DNA of 64,000 nucleotides, taken from the NCBI RefSeq assembly GCF_009831215.1, contig NZ_WUTW01000001.1, positions 1,631,423 through 1,695,422 on the forward strand. Direction: 5' to 3'. The notes below the pieces were generated by a model. The model worked only from the letters and a program-made list of their open reading frames with translations. It was not told the DNA's origin and did no database searches. Position 1 is the first letter of the stretch; the number at the start of each line of letters is the position of its first letter. Shown in pieces: positions 27,062 to 35,129 of the stretch. A program made the translations under genes and the position numbers. The DNA is from Actinomadura rayongensis (GTDB lineage: Bacteria > Actinomycetota > Actinomycetes > Streptosporangiales > Streptosporangiaceae).

Positions 27062-28114
27062 TCAGGCGCTGCGGGCGATGGCCGCGACCGCCAGCTCCGA
27101 CAGCGCCGCCTGCGCGTCCGCCGCGATCGGCGCGTCCGCCAGCACCGCCGCCGCCTCGCCCGCGTACCGGTCGATCAGCGCCTCGCAGGCCGCCAGCCCG
27201 CCGGTCTCGGCGATGATCGTGCGCAGCGCGTCCACCCCGGCGGCGTCCAGCCCCGGATCGCCGAGCAGCCGCCCGACCGTCGCGGCCTGCGCCGGGGTCG
27301 CGCGCTCCAGCGTGAGCGCGACCAGGACCGTCCGCTTGCCCTCGCGCAGGTCGTCGCCCGCGGGCTTGCCGGTCTCGGCCGGGTCGCCGAACACGCCGAG
27401 GACGTCGTCGCGGAGCTGGAACGCGATGCCGACGGGCATCCCGTAGCCGGTGAGCGCGGCGCGGACGTCGTCCTCGCCGCCGGCCAGCGCCGCGCCGAGG
27501 TGCAGCGGGCGCTCGATCGTGTACTTGGCGCTCTTGAACTCCACGACCCGCAGCGCCTCGGCGACGGACGCCCGGCCGCGCGCCCCGACCATCAGGTCCA
27601 GGTACTGCCCGCACATGACCTCGGTGCGCATGACGTCGTAGACGCGGCGTCCGCGCGCGAGGCGGTCGTCGGCGAGGCCGCTGGTCTCGAACATCTCGCC
27701 GGACCACGCCAGGCACAGGTCGCCGAGGACGATCGCCGCGCCCTCCCCGAACGCGGCGGCGCCGGACCAGCCGCCCCGGGCCGCGAGCGCCTCGAACCTG
27801 CGGTGCGCGGACGGCTGGCCGCGCCGGGTGTCGCTGGAGTCCATGACGTCGTCGTGGATCAGCGCGCTCGCCTGGAGCAGCTCCAGGGACGCGGCGGCGT
27901 CGAGCAGGCCGGGCTGGGCGCCGTCGCCGCCCGCCGCGCGCCAGCCCCAGTAGCAGAACGCGGGGCGCAGCCGCTTGCCGCCCGCGAGCAGGGCGTCCAG
28001 GGCGTCCAGGAGGCCGGTGAGCTCCGCGTCCACCGCGAGCAGGCCGGGTCGCTGCCGGTCGACGAAGGCCGCGAGCGCGTCGTCGATCTCCTTGCGGACG
28101 CGGCTGAGGGGCAT
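27062..28114 (-). CDS. Polyprenyl (probably geranylgeranyl) diphosphate synthase
   Basis: A 350-residue all-helical prenyltransferase. The first aspartate-rich motif is intact (LIHDDVMDSSDTRRG) and the second is RDDVLGVFGDPAETGKPAGDDLREGKRT, the form typical of actinobacterial IdsA-type enzymes, with GGKRLRPAF near residue 46. Small residues before the first motif (ELLQASALIHDD) suggest a C20 product but chain length is not certain. It lies divergently next to metF, as idsA does in other actinobacteria. Confidence 0.92.
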   Translation of the reverse strand: MPLSRVRKEIDDALAAFVDRQRPGLLAVDAELTGLLDALDALLAGGKRLRPAFCYWGWRAAGGDGAQPGLLDAAASLELLQASALIHDDVMDSSDTRRGQPSAHRRFEALAARGGWSGAAAFGEGAAIVLGDLCLAWSGEMFETSGLADDRLARGRRVYDVMRTEVMCGQYLDLMVGARGRASVAEALRVVEFKSAKYTIERPLHLGAALAGGEDDVRAALTGYGMPVGIAFQLRDDVLGVFGDPAETGKPAGDDLREGKRTVLVALTLERATPAQAATVGRLLGDPGLDAAGVDALRTIIAETGGLAACEALIDRYAGEAAAVLADAPIAADAQAALSELAVAAIARSA

Positions 28115-28252
28115 GCCGGGAATCGTATACAGAATGGGCTCTTAGTACATAGAGGGGTAAGTCGTGAGATTAGCGATATTAAGGCTAATGGTGGTTTTGC
28201 TGGGACGTGACGCCGCCCCCGGCCCGGCGGACGCTCGCTGTAGTCTGGAGCA
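28115..28252. promoter_or_regulatory. AT-rich divergent promoter region with inverted repeat at 28169-28189
   Basis: An unusually AT-rich stretch for this genome separates the prenyl synthase and metF. ATTAGC and GCTAAT form a six-base inverted repeat spaced by nine bases (28169-28189). A -10-like TAGTCT at 28241-28246 lies six bases before the metF ATG, consistent with a leaderless transcript. The repeat could be an operator for a regulator I cannot name. Confidence 0.45.
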
Positions 28253-29188
28253 ATGCCCATCGTGCGCCCCGACCGAGCCCCCACGATCCGCGAACTCCTC
28301 GCCGCCGGCGGCCGGACGTTCTCGTTCGAGTTCCTCCCGCCGAAGACCGAGCAGGGCATGCGCAATCTCTGGCGCGCCATCCGCGACCTGGAGCCGCTCG
28401 GGCCGTCGTTCGTGTCGGTCACCTACGGCGCGGGCGGCAGCACCCGCGACACCACGGTCGACATCGTGGAGCGCATCGCGACCGAGACGACGCTCACACC
28501 GGTCTCGCACTTCACCGCCGTCAACCACACGGTCGCCGAGCTGCGCCACCTCGTCGGACGGTTCGCCGACGCGGGCGTCCGCAACATCCTCGCCCTGCGC
28601 GGCGACCCGCCGGGCGACCCGCTCGGCGAGTGGGTCAAGCACCCGCAGGGCCTGGAGTACGCGGCGGAGCTGGTCCGGCTGATCCGCAGCTACGGCGACT
28701 TCTGCGTCGGCGTCGCGGCGTTCCCGTACAAGCACCCGCGCTCGCCCGACATCGAGAGCGACACGCGGTACTTCATCCAGAAGTGCCGGGCCGGGGCCGA
28801 CTACGCCATCACCCAGATGTTCTTCCGCGCCGACGACTACTTCGCGCTGCGCGACCGCGTCGCGGCGGCGGGCGGCGACGTGCCGATCATCCCGTGCGTC
28901 ATGCCGGTCACGAAGCTCAGCACGATCGAGCGGTCCGAGCAGCTCTCCGGGGCGCCGTTCCCGCCCGAGCTCCGCGCGCGGTTCGAGGCCGTCGCGCACG
29001 ACCCGGAGTCCGTCCGGCGGCTCGGCGTGGAGCACGCCGCCGAGATGTGCCGGACGCTGCTCGACCAGGGCGCGCCCGGCATCCACTTCGTCACGTTCAA
29101 CCGCTCGACGGCGACCCGCGAGGTCTACGAGCTGCTGGAGGCCGACCGGTACGCGGCCAGCGGCAGCGCGCCGCCCATCACCGCGTAG
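28253..29188 (+). CDS. metF: 5,10-methylenetetrahydrofolate reductase
   Basis: A 311-residue flavin barrel enzyme producing 5-methyl-THF for methionine synthesis. The N-terminal [13 protein letters not shown] holds the catalytic glutamate; [34 protein letters not shown] and [10 protein letters not shown] are family landmarks. ATG at 28253 lies six bases after a -10-like TAGTCT, so the mRNA is probably leaderless. Its 3' end overlaps the convergent acetyltransferase gene by 64 bases. metK, the next step toward SAM, lies 30 kb away. Confidence 0.95.
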   Translation: MPIVRPDRAPTIRELLAAGGRTFSFEFLPPKTEQGMRNLWRAIRDLEPLGPSFVSVTYGAGGSTRDTTVDIVERIATETTLTPVSHFTAVNHTVAELRHLVGRFADAGVRNILALRGDPPGDPLGEWVKHPQGLEYAAELVRLIRSYGDFCVGVAAFPYKHPRSPDIESDTRYFIQKCRAGADYAITQMFFRADDYFALRDRVAAAGGDVPIIPCVMPVTKLSTIERSEQLSGAPFPPELRARFEAVAHDPESVRRLGVEHAAEMCRTLLDQGAPGIHFVTFNRSTATREVYELLEADRYAASGSAPPITA

Positions 29189-29727
29189 GGCGGGCCGCCG
29201 CCGGGGAACGCGAACCCGGTCAGCAGATCCGTCAGACCGACGGAACGGTACAAATTACGCGCCGGGGAGTCCGGGTCGAGGTCCAGGGTGGACAGCACCA
29301 CCGTGGCCTCCTCCCGGCCCTCGCACAGCGTCGTCAGCAGCCTGCGCCCGAGCCCCCTGCCCTGCGCCTCCGGACGGACGTGCAGCTCGGCCACCTCGAA
29401 CGAGTCCCCCATCCACCGGTCGGCCAGCTCCGGGCCGCCGCGCCGCTCCAGCTCCCGGTACACGACGTCGTGCCACCACTGCCCGCCGCCGCCGTGGAAC
29501 CCGTAGGTGAACCCGGCGATCCGGCCGCCGAGCACGGGGAACCGCGCCGGGTCCTCCGCGACGAGCGCCCGGAACCGCGGGTACCGCGCGTGCCGCGCCA
29601 TGATCGTGTTACGGCCGGGAAGCTGGTCGTCGGGCGGGCGCATCGCGGCGGCGTACACCCGCAGGATCGGGTTCAGCCGACGCTGGAACGCCCGCTCGTC
29701 CAGCTCGCGGAGCTTCGGGTCCTTCAC
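29125..29727 (-). CDS. GNAT-family N-acetyltransferase
   Basis: A 200-residue protein with the acetyl-CoA motif [18 protein letters not shown] and downstream [22 protein letters not shown], standard GNAT features. Substrate unknown. GTG start. The last 64 bases overlap metF on the other strand; the C-terminal tail encoded there ([11 protein letters not shown]) is low complexity and could be a late extension. Confidence 0.88.
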   Translation of the reverse strand: MKDPKLRELDERAFQRRLNPILRVYAAAMRPPDDQLPGRNTIMARHARYPRFRALVAEDPARFPVLGGRIAGFTYGFHGGGGQWWHDVVYRELERRGGPELADRWMGDSFEVAELHVRPEAQGRGLGRRLLTTLCEGREEATVVLSTLDLDPDSPARNLYRSVGLTDLLTGFAFPGGGPPYAVMGGALPLAAYRSASSSS

Positions 29728-29737
29728 CCGTCCGAGC

Positions 29738-30070
29738 CTAGACGGACGGGATGGTCCGCGCGGTCGCTACGAGGCGGTCGTAGACGTCCCAGAGGATGTG
29801 GTCGGCGGCGCGGCGCAGGGCGGCCTGCTTCGCCTCCAGCTCGGCGCCCCACGTGCGCGCCTCGGGGCCGAGCCAGGCGTCGGTGCTCCCGAACGTGCGG
29901 ACGGCAGGGTCCAGGGCCGTCCGGACGCGGTCGACGCTGCCGTAGGCGTCCACGTACGCCTGGTAGAGCGTCCGGTACTCGGGGTTCGGGCGCTGGCCGG
30001 GCGGCAGCTCGGCGGCGGCGATCGCGTCCAGCGGCGGCGGCAGGCTGCCGGGCGGCGGCGGGACGCTCAT
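29738..30070 (-). CDS. Hypothetical helical protein, paired with the upstream gene
   Basis: A 110-residue protein with a proline-rich N-terminus and a long helical C-terminal half (WGAELEAKQAALRRAADHILWDVYDRL). Its ATG overlaps the preceding stop by four bases, so the two products are likely made together. Size, helicity and a WLGPEA turn recall WXG100-type secretion substrates, but I cannot assign it firmly. Confidence 0.7.
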   Translation of the reverse strand: MSVPPPPGSLPPPLDAIAAAELPPGQRPNPEYRTLYQAYVDAYGSVDRVRTALDPAVRTFGSTDAWLGPEARTWGAELEAKQAALRRAADHILWDVYDRLVATARTIPSV

Positions 30071-30894
30071 CGCACCGTCCCGGCGGGCGCGCCCAGGTCC
30101 AGTTTGGCGAGCGCGGCCTTGGACTTCGCGCTCAGCGGCGCGCCGGTCAGCACGGCGACGGCGGCTGATCCGGCGCCGTCGCGGCGGGCGTCGGCGAGGA
30201 ACGTCCGCATCCAGGCGGCGTCGATCGTCGTGTGGTGGCTCGCGACGCCCAGCGACTCCCGGATCGCCGCCAGCCTCCCCTGGTCGCCGCCCGCGCCCGC
30301 GACGAGCGCCGCGACGCCGGACGGCCCCAGCTGCTCGTACAGCGCCTCGGCGTAGTCGGGGTCGCCCGCGTCGGCCTTCAGGTGCGCCCAGACGTCGGCC
30401 GGGACGCCCTCGCCCTTCTCCAGCGCCGTGAGCAGCGCCCCGGCGTCGCCGCGGGCCGCTTTCAGGGCGTCCTCGCGTGTCGGGAAGTTGCCGAGGTCGC
30501 CCGCGCCGTGCGGCGTGACGGCGTGGACGGGGGACAGGCGCGGAACGTGCGGGGCCGGGGCGTGGCCGCCGCCGCCCGTTCCGCCGCTGCCGCCGCCGGA
30601 CCTCGGCGCGGGCGCGGCGGGCGGCGTCCCCACCCCGCCGGCCGGGTCCGGATGGGTGATCGCGAAGCTGTAGCGGCGCGACAGCATGCCGAACTGGGTC
30701 GTCAGCCAGACCGCGACCTCCTCGGCCTCCCGGTAGCCCGTCGCCGCGACGCCCGGCGGCGGCCGGTGCCCCGCGAGCCACCCGGCGATCGCGGACCGCG
30801 CGTCCTGCACCTGCCGGACGAGATGGTCCAGCGCGGGCGGGTCGATGGCCCGGAAGTCCGGATCGCGCCGGGCCGCGGCCCGCATGTCCGTCAT
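30067..30894 (-). CDS. Hypothetical protein, first gene of a two-gene operon
   Basis: A 275-residue protein. Residues 1-90 look helical (VRQVQDARSAIAGWLAG...EEVAVWLTTQFGMLSRRYSF), followed by a Pro/Gly-rich linker (about 85-120) and an alanine-rich C-terminal region. GGGAGG stands four bases before the ATG. No family is recognised. A helical head, flexible linker and partner gene with overlapping start resemble ESX-type (WXG/LXG) secretion modules of actinobacteria, but no secretion gene is nearby. Confidence 0.7.
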   Translation of the reverse strand: MTDMRAAARRDPDFRAIDPPALDHLVRQVQDARSAIAGWLAGHRPPPGVAATGYREAEEVAVWLTTQFGMLSRRYSFAITHPDPAGGVGTPPAAPAPRSGGGSGGTGGGGHAPAPHVPRLSPVHAVTPHGAGDLGNFPTREDALKAARGDAGALLTALEKGEGVPADVWAHLKADAGDPDYAEALYEQLGPSGVAALVAGAGGDQGRLAAIRESLGVASHHTTIDAAWMRTFLADARRDGAGSAAVAVLTGAPLSAKSKAALAKLDLGAPAGTVR

Positions 30895-30940
30895 CGCGCC
30901 TCCCTGCAGCCCCGGTCAACTCCCCAGAATCACACGCGTG

Positions 30941-31297
30941 TCACGCACTGTCGAGGGCCTTGCGGACCGATTCGGGGTCCCGCGCGACCACGGCGGCCAC
31001 GTCCGTCACGATGATCGGCCGCTGGATCAGGACGGGGTGCTCCACGAGCACCGCGATCCACTTCGCGCGGTCGTGTTCGAGGTCCTTCAGGCCCAGCTCC
31101 TTGGCGACGGGCTCGGCCAGGCGGGCGGCGTCCCACGGCTCCAGCCCGGCGGCCGTCAGGACCCGGTCCAGCTCCTCGGCCGTCGGCGGCGCGTCCAGGT
31201 AGCGGCGCTCGGTGTAGGCGACGCCCGCCTCGTCCAGCGCGGCCTTGGCGGCGCGGCTCTTGGAGCAGCGCGGGTTGTGCCAGATCTCGGTGCTCAT
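30941..31297 (-). CDS. arsC: ArsC/Spx-family arsenate reductase-like protein
   Basis: A 118-residue thioredoxin-fold protein with the catalytic loop HNPRCSKSR (Cys11), RRYLDAPPT and the cis-proline region LIQRPIIV. Those match glutaredoxin-coupled arsenate reductases (ArsC, plasmid R773 type). No arsenite exporter or ArsR is adjacent, so a general thiol reductase role is equally possible. Confidence 0.88.
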   Translation of the reverse strand: MSTEIWHNPRCSKSRAAKAALDEAGVAYTERRYLDAPPTAEELDRVLTAAGLEPWDAARLAEPVAKELGLKDLEHDRAKWIAVLVEHPVLIQRPIIVTDVAAVVARDPESVRKALDSA

Positions 31298-31298
31298 G

Positions 31299-31763
31299 TC
31301 ACTCCACCTCCACGGGGTCGCCGCCGGTGACGCGCACCAGCTCGGCGAAGGTCGTCGGGAACACGGTGTGCGGGATGCCGCCCGCGGCCCACACCTGCTC
31401 GTACCGCTCCAGCCAGACGTCCACGAGCGTGCGGACCGGCGCCGGATGCCCGAGCGGCGCGACGCCGCCGATCGGCTGGCCGGTCGCCGCCCGCACGAAC
31501 TCCGGCGTCGCGCGGCGCACCTTCGCCGCCCCGACGAACGCCGCCACCTTCTTCGTGTCGACGCGGTGCGCCCCGCTCGTCAGGACGAGCAGCGGCTCCC
31601 CGTCGGCGTCGAACACGAGGCTGTTGGCGATGGCGCCCACCGCGCAGCCGAGCTTGTCCGCCGCCGCCTGCGCGGTCGGCACCGCCTCGCCCAGATCGAC
31701 GATCTCCCCGGCCGCGCCCCGCTCCCGCAGCGCCGCGGCCACCCGCTCCACATTCGCATGCAC
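31299..31763 (-). CDS. YbaK/ProX-type aminoacyl-tRNA deacylase
   Basis: A 154-residue editing-domain protein predicted to hydrolyse mischarged tRNA (for example Cys- or Ala-tRNA-Pro). The core IANSLVFDADGEPLLVLTSGAHRVD, the lysine in VDTKKVA and the GGVAPLGH loop are conserved. GTG at 31763 is six bases after a -10-like TACAGT, which points to a leaderless mRNA and fixes the start. It is followed on the same strand by arsC. Confidence 0.9.
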   Translation of the reverse strand: MHANVERVAAALRERGAAGEIVDLGEAVPTAQAAADKLGCAVGAIANSLVFDADGEPLLVLTSGAHRVDTKKVAAFVGAAKVRRATPEFVRAATGQPIGGVAPLGHPAPVRTLVDVWLERYEQVWAAGGIPHTVFPTTFAELVRVTGGDPVEVE

Positions 31764-31989
31764 CCCAGCACTGTAGAGCCGCGCGGCACCGTCCGGCGCA
31801 CCGGTCAATTGAGCGCGGACCGTCCGGGCGGCACGCTGGGCGGCGACGGTGGACCTCTTATTGAAGCGGCCCGCCGCCGATTCCGGGTGACGGAAAGGCG
31901 TTGTGCCAGTCAATTGCCCGGGGTGCGGGATCCTGTCACGCTTGACTCCGATGGTGGCGCTCTGTCGTCCGCCGCCGTCGACGACCGAA

Positions 31990-32025
31990 AGGCCCCCGCC
32001 GGGATACGGCGGGGGCCTTCTCTTT
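31990..32025 (+). terminator. Hairpin with T-rich tail just upstream of the tail operon
   Basis: An 11-bp stem (AGGCCCCCGCC / GGCGGGGGCCT), seven-base loop and TCTCTTT tail lie 20 bases before the first tail gene. No plus-strand gene ends upstream of it; the neighbour there reads the other way. It is therefore a candidate attenuator or insulator for the tail operon. AAAGGAGG, the ribosome-binding site of the next gene, follows directly. Confidence 0.55.
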
Positions 32026-32044
32026 CACTGGGAAAGGAGGTGCG

Positions 32045-32476
32045 GTGACGGAATCGACGGAGGTCCCCGCGGCGGCGGTCTTCCCCGACATCGAGGCGGC
32101 CGTCGGCGGATATCTGGCCGCGCGGCCCGAGCTGGCCGGCGTCCCGGTCGGGCCGGCGCGCCCGGCCGCGTTCGACGGGACGACCCCGCTCGTCGTCCTG
32201 ATCAGGGACGGCGGGGGATACCGGGAGGACGAGATCCTCGACGAGGGCTGGCTGCGGATCGAGACCTACGGGCCGTCGGTCACGGCCGCGCACACGCTGC
32301 TGCGGACCGTGCGCGCCCTGCTTCCGGGACTGACCCGAACGCAATTCTCCGGATTCACCGTGGCCGATGTGACGGAGGACGAAGGGCTGCGCGGCCTGCG
32401 TCGCCTGACCGACCGTAATCACCCGGAGTTCACCCGCTACTGCCTGAACGTCCGCCTGCTCATTCATTTGCAGTAA
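32045..32476 (+). CDS. Phage tail terminator/head-tail joining-like protein
   Basis: A 143-residue protein starting with GTG after AAAGGAGG. The pattern IEAAVGGYLAARPEL, WLRIETYGPSVTAAHTLLRTVRALL and C-terminal YCLNVRLLIHL resembles tail completion (terminator) proteins that cap the siphophage tail tube. The position, immediately before the tube gene, supports this. In a complete phage the genes before it would be capsid and connector genes; here there are none. Confidence 0.65.
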   Translation: MTESTEVPAAAVFPDIEAAVGGYLAARPELAGVPVGPARPAAFDGTTPLVVLIRDGGGYREDEILDEGWLRIETYGPSVTAAHTLLRTVRALLPGLTRTQFSGFTVADVTEDEGLRGLRRLTDRNHPEFTRYCLNVRLLIHLQ

Positions 32477-32490
32477 TCAGAGGAGTAAAC

Positions 32491-33042
32491 ATGTCTGGAT
32501 GGAACGCGACCGAGATCCGCGTGGCCGGGACCGGCCATGTCTTCATCGCGCCGAAGAACACCGACCTCGCCGTTCCGGACGCCCCTCTCGCGGCGGACTG
32601 GAAGAACCTCGGCTACACCACCAACGACGGCATCAAGTTCACGAAGAAGGACAAGCTCGACCCCGTCGACGTGTGGCAGTCCTCGGCGGCGGTGCGGTTC
32701 CTGCAGAGCGACCGCGACCTGACCGTCAAGTTCCAGCTCATGCAGATCAACGCCGACACCCTCCCGTTCTTCATGGGCGAGGGCCAGCACCCGCTGACCC
32801 CGACGGACGGCGTCCTGCGCTACGACATCTCCGCGAGCCCGCAGCCGGTCGAGTTCGCGCTCGCGGTGCAGTTCACCGACGGCGGGAGCATGAACCGCTT
32901 CTACATCCCGCGCGCGGTCGTCACCGAGACCGACGAGGTGCAGTTCGCCAAGACGGCGCCGGTGAAGCTCGGCGTCACGGTCAACGCCATCGCGTCCGAC
33001 GCCGTCCCGTCGCTGCCGCTCGCGAGCTGGATGGCCAAGTGA
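32491..33042 (+). CDS. Phage major tail tube protein
   Basis: A 183-residue protein with the fold-typical start GTGHVFIAPKNTDLAVPDA, LGYTTNDGIKFTKK and the series of alternating strands seen in siphophage tube subunits (MNRFYIPRAVVTETDEVQF). AGAGGAG precedes the ATG. It is placed between the terminator and chaperone genes, as in lambda-like tails. It probably polymerises into hexameric rings around the tape measure. Confidence 0.82.
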   Translation: MSGWNATEIRVAGTGHVFIAPKNTDLAVPDAPLAADWKNLGYTTNDGIKFTKKDKLDPVDVWQSSAAVRFLQSDRDLTVKFQLMQINADTLPFFMGEGQHPLTPTDGVLRYDISASPQPVEFALAVQFTDGGSMNRFYIPRAVVTETDEVQFAKTAPVKLGVTVNAIASDAVPSLPLASWMAK

Positions 33043-33350
33043 GCGGCCGGTACAGCGTCAACGCGGCCCGCGCGCAGCGGCTGGAGGCGCTCGGCCGCGA
33101 ATGGGAGTTCGAGATCGACGGCGAGGCGTACGCGCTGCCGATCGAGCTGCCGCACGAGGTCGTGCGCGAGCTGGGCGACCTGGACGCGTCCGACGTCGCG
33201 GGCATGCTGCGCCTGCTGCTCGGTCCCGAGCAGTACGAGCGGTTCCGGCGACACCGGGTCAGCGTCCAGGACGTCCAGGCGCTGGTCGAGGCGTACGGCC
33301 AGGAGTCGGGCATGTTCCCGGGGGAAGACTCGGCCTCGACGAGCTCCTGA
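33039..33350 (+). CDS. Tail assembly chaperone, short form (G-like)
   Basis: A 103-residue protein whose GTG start overlaps the tube stop by four bases. It begins VSGRYSVNAARAQRLEALGR and contains VRELGDLDASDVAGMLRLLLGPEQYERF. The position between tube and tape measure, and the slippery site near its end, identify it as the equivalent of lambda gpG, which keeps the tape measure soluble before tube assembly. It ends GEDSASTSS in the zero frame. Confidence 0.75.
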   Translation: MSGRYSVNAARAQRLEALGREWEFEIDGEAYALPIELPHEVVRELGDLDASDVAGMLRLLLGPEQYERFRRHRVSVQDVQALVEAYGQESGMFPGEDSASTSS

Positions 33351-33724
33351 CCGAGCACGCCGAGGCGATCGAGGCCGATCTGCTCCGTTACTACGGGGTC
33401 GACCTGCTCGATCACCATCGCGGGACGCTGTCGGCGCGGCGGGTGTGGGTGCTGCTCAAGCACCTGCCGCGCGACAGCGCCTTCGCGCGGGAGCTCCACG
33501 GCGAGGAGTCGGCGTGGGGCCTCGGCGAGCACCTGCTCGCGTCGGTGATCGACCACCTGGCGATCGGCAACTGGCTGTTCACGTCCGCGCACACGGCCGA
33601 GGGGGAGAGCCCGCCGGATCCGCCCGTCCCGGTGCCCCGGCCCGGCGTGGCGGACGAGGAGGACGAGACGCCCGCGGCGTCGGCCGGAGAGCAGGATCTC
33701 GCCTGGTTCTTCGCCGACCTTTAG
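33039..33724 (+). CDS. Tail assembly chaperone, long form by -1 ribosomal frameshift (GT-like)
   Basis: The -1 frame continues open from the end of the short chaperone to a TAG at 33724. It has no credible start of its own at the junction. Shifting at 33317-33323 yields a 228-residue fusion: 95 codons in frame zero followed by GRLGLDELLTEHAEAIEADL and onward. The added part is helical and ends in an acidic tail (DEEDETPAASAGEQDLAWFF). Fused chaperones produced at low frequency by -1 shifting are a conserved feature of long-tailed phages. Confidence 0.75.
33317..33323 (+). promoter_or_regulatory. -1 programmed frameshift slippery heptamer
   Basis: C CCG GGG fits X XXY YYZ exactly with respect to the zero-frame codons CCG and GGG; after slippage both tRNAs re-pair on CCC and GGG. 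Five bases downstream CTCGGC (33329-33334) can pair with GCCGAG (33359-33364), a possible stimulatory stem. Confidence 0.75.
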
Positions 33725-33798
33725 GGGGTCGCGCCTGGTCAGGGCGGTTCAGTCACGTGACACGGACCTCGCGCCGGGACTAGCCTCGAACGTATGTT

Positions 33799-34299
33799 CT
33801 ATTGCGTGAGGTTCTCCTCCTCCGCCGCGGCGGCGCGCAGCCGGTGCCGGACGCCCTCCCAGCGCACGGCCCGGCGGCGCCGCCCGGTGCCGTCGGCGGC
33901 GGGCGGCGCGGTCTCCAACGCGAGCACGACCACGCGCAGCCCCTCGCCGAGCTCCACCACGTCGGAGTCGAAGAGGTCGTGCTCGGCCAGTTCGTCGCGG
34001 ATCCGGCGGGGGAGCCGGTCTGGCCAGTCGTCGCAGGGCGCGCCGCGGGACCCGGGCGGCAGGCTCTCGGGCGGCTGGCCGCCCGCGCTCAGCGTCTCGA
34101 ACGAGCCGGGCGGCCAGCCGAGCGCGCGTTCGACCAGAGGCCACTTGGTCGGCCGGCCGCCGATGCGGCCGGCCTCGATGTTGCGGATCGTGGTCTCGGA
34201 CACGCCGGCTTCGCGTGCCAGATCGCTCTGACGCAGACCGAGGCGAACGCGGCGGGTCGCCACCGCGTTTCCGATGGCCGCGTGTCTCTGCAGGGGCAT
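33799..34299 (-). CDS. XRE-family transcriptional regulator
   Basis: A 166-residue protein with an N-terminal helix-turn-helix (RRVRLGLRQSDLAREAGVSETTIRNIEAGR, about 17-46) and a C-terminal region of unknown function ending in the DNA-binding-neutral AAEEENLTQ. It reads against the tail genes, divergent from a second small XRE gene, an arrangement like repressor/Cro pairs of phages. ATG at 34299 is chosen; a TTG upstream at 34350 is possible. It probably binds within the 34300-34505 interval. Confidence 0.85.
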   Translation of the reverse strand: MPLQRHAAIGNAVATRRVRLGLRQSDLAREAGVSETTIRNIEAGRIGGRPTKWPLVERALGWPPGSFETLSAGGQPPESLPPGSRGAPCDDWPDRLPRRIRDELAEHDLFDSDVVELGEGLRVVVLALETAPPAADGTGRRRRAVRWEGVRHRLRAAAAEEENLTQ

Positions 34300-34432
34300 C
34301 GCGTCATTCTGTCGCAGGAGGGTGACGCATCGGTGCCGGTTCGCCGTCAAAGGTGATGTCCGTCTCGTCCCAACATCACCGCATGTGAACGGGGGTGGGC
34401 GGTTTAGGTTTACCCGGTTTGTCGGATTGACA

Positions 34433-34448
34433 TGTGATGACTATCACA
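34433..34448. promoter_or_regulatory. Perfect inverted repeat TGTGA-N6-TCACA (CRP/FNR-type operator)
   Basis: TGTGATGACTATCACA lies between two divergent XRE genes and starts one base after a consensus -35 hexamer TTGACA (34427-34432). It is identical to the CRP half-site consensus at all ten defining positions. Either a CRP-like protein or one of the flanking regulators may use it. Confidence 0.5.
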
Positions 34449-34505
34449 GTGGAGCGTCAGAAACCTACCGGTATTTGACGCGGAAAGTTGCCTATATTTG
34501 CCGCC

Positions 34506-34724
34506 ATGAAACGTCATGATCTTGTCTGGGTGAACGGGGCGGAGCTGCGCGCGCTCCGGCTCGGGATGGGGCTGCGCCAGGCCGATCTCGCAGTCCTCGC
34601 CGGGATCGACACGTCGTACCTGTCGATGCTGGAGACGGGCCGGCGGCCCCGCGCCTCCGTCGGGGTGGCCACCGGCCTGGCCCGCGCGCTGGCGGTTGAC
34701 CCGACGTCAATAATCGTCAGTTAG
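34506..34724 (+). CDS. Small XRE-family regulator (Cro-like)
   Basis: A 72-residue single-domain helix-turn-helix protein: ELRALRLGMGLRQADLAVLAGIDTSYLSMLETGRR. A -10-like TATATT lies seven bases before the ATG, suggesting a leaderless transcript. Size and divergence from the larger XRE gene suggest a Cro-like antagonist. Confidence 0.85.
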   Translation: MKRHDLVWVNGAELRALRLGMGLRQADLAVLAGIDTSYLSMLETGRRPRASVGVATGLARALAVDPTSIIVS

Positions 34725-34767
34725 CAGTAGTTCTCCGTACCCGAACCGTCCTGGGGGAGTGATCGCC

Positions 34768-35058
34768 ATGCCTCTTGCAGGGAGACCGGTGATGTTCGAG
34801 ACCGCCGCGCCCTGGCACGAACGCGCCCGGTGCCGCGACGCCGATCCCGACCTGTTCTTCGCCCTGGCGGGCCAGCGCGCCGCCATCGCCGCGGCGAAGC
34901 AGATCTGCGCCGCGTGCCCGGTGCGCGCGGCCTGCCTCGACCAGGCCCTCGCCGACGAGTCCCTCGAAGGCGTCTGGGGCGGGACGACCGAGCGGGAGCG
35001 GATGGCCGTCCGCGTCCGCGCGCGGATCGCCGCCCGCCGCTACGACGTCCCCGCCTGA
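34768..35058 (+). CDS. WhiB-family iron-sulfur transcription factor
   Basis: A 96-residue protein with the four cluster cysteines Cys22, Cys47, Cys50 and Cys56 (RCRDADPD and ICAACPVRAAC), the GVWGG turn and a basic C-terminal tail (RVRARIAARR). WhiB proteins bind a [4Fe-4S] cluster and act with sigma factor. GGGGGAG eight bases before the ATG fixes the start. Lying between an XRE gene and an excisionase-like gene, it probably belongs to the mobile/tail regulator set; actinophages commonly encode such WhiB proteins. Confidence 0.92.
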   Translation: MPLAGRPVMFETAAPWHERARCRDADPDLFFALAGQRAAIAAAKQICAACPVRAACLDQALADESLEGVWGGTTERERMAVRVRARIAARRYDVPA

Positions 35059-35129
35059 CCCGCCGCACGTCCCCGCCGTGCGGACCCGCACCGCACACAT
35101 CCTCATTCCACCGTCCTCTGAGGAGTCTC

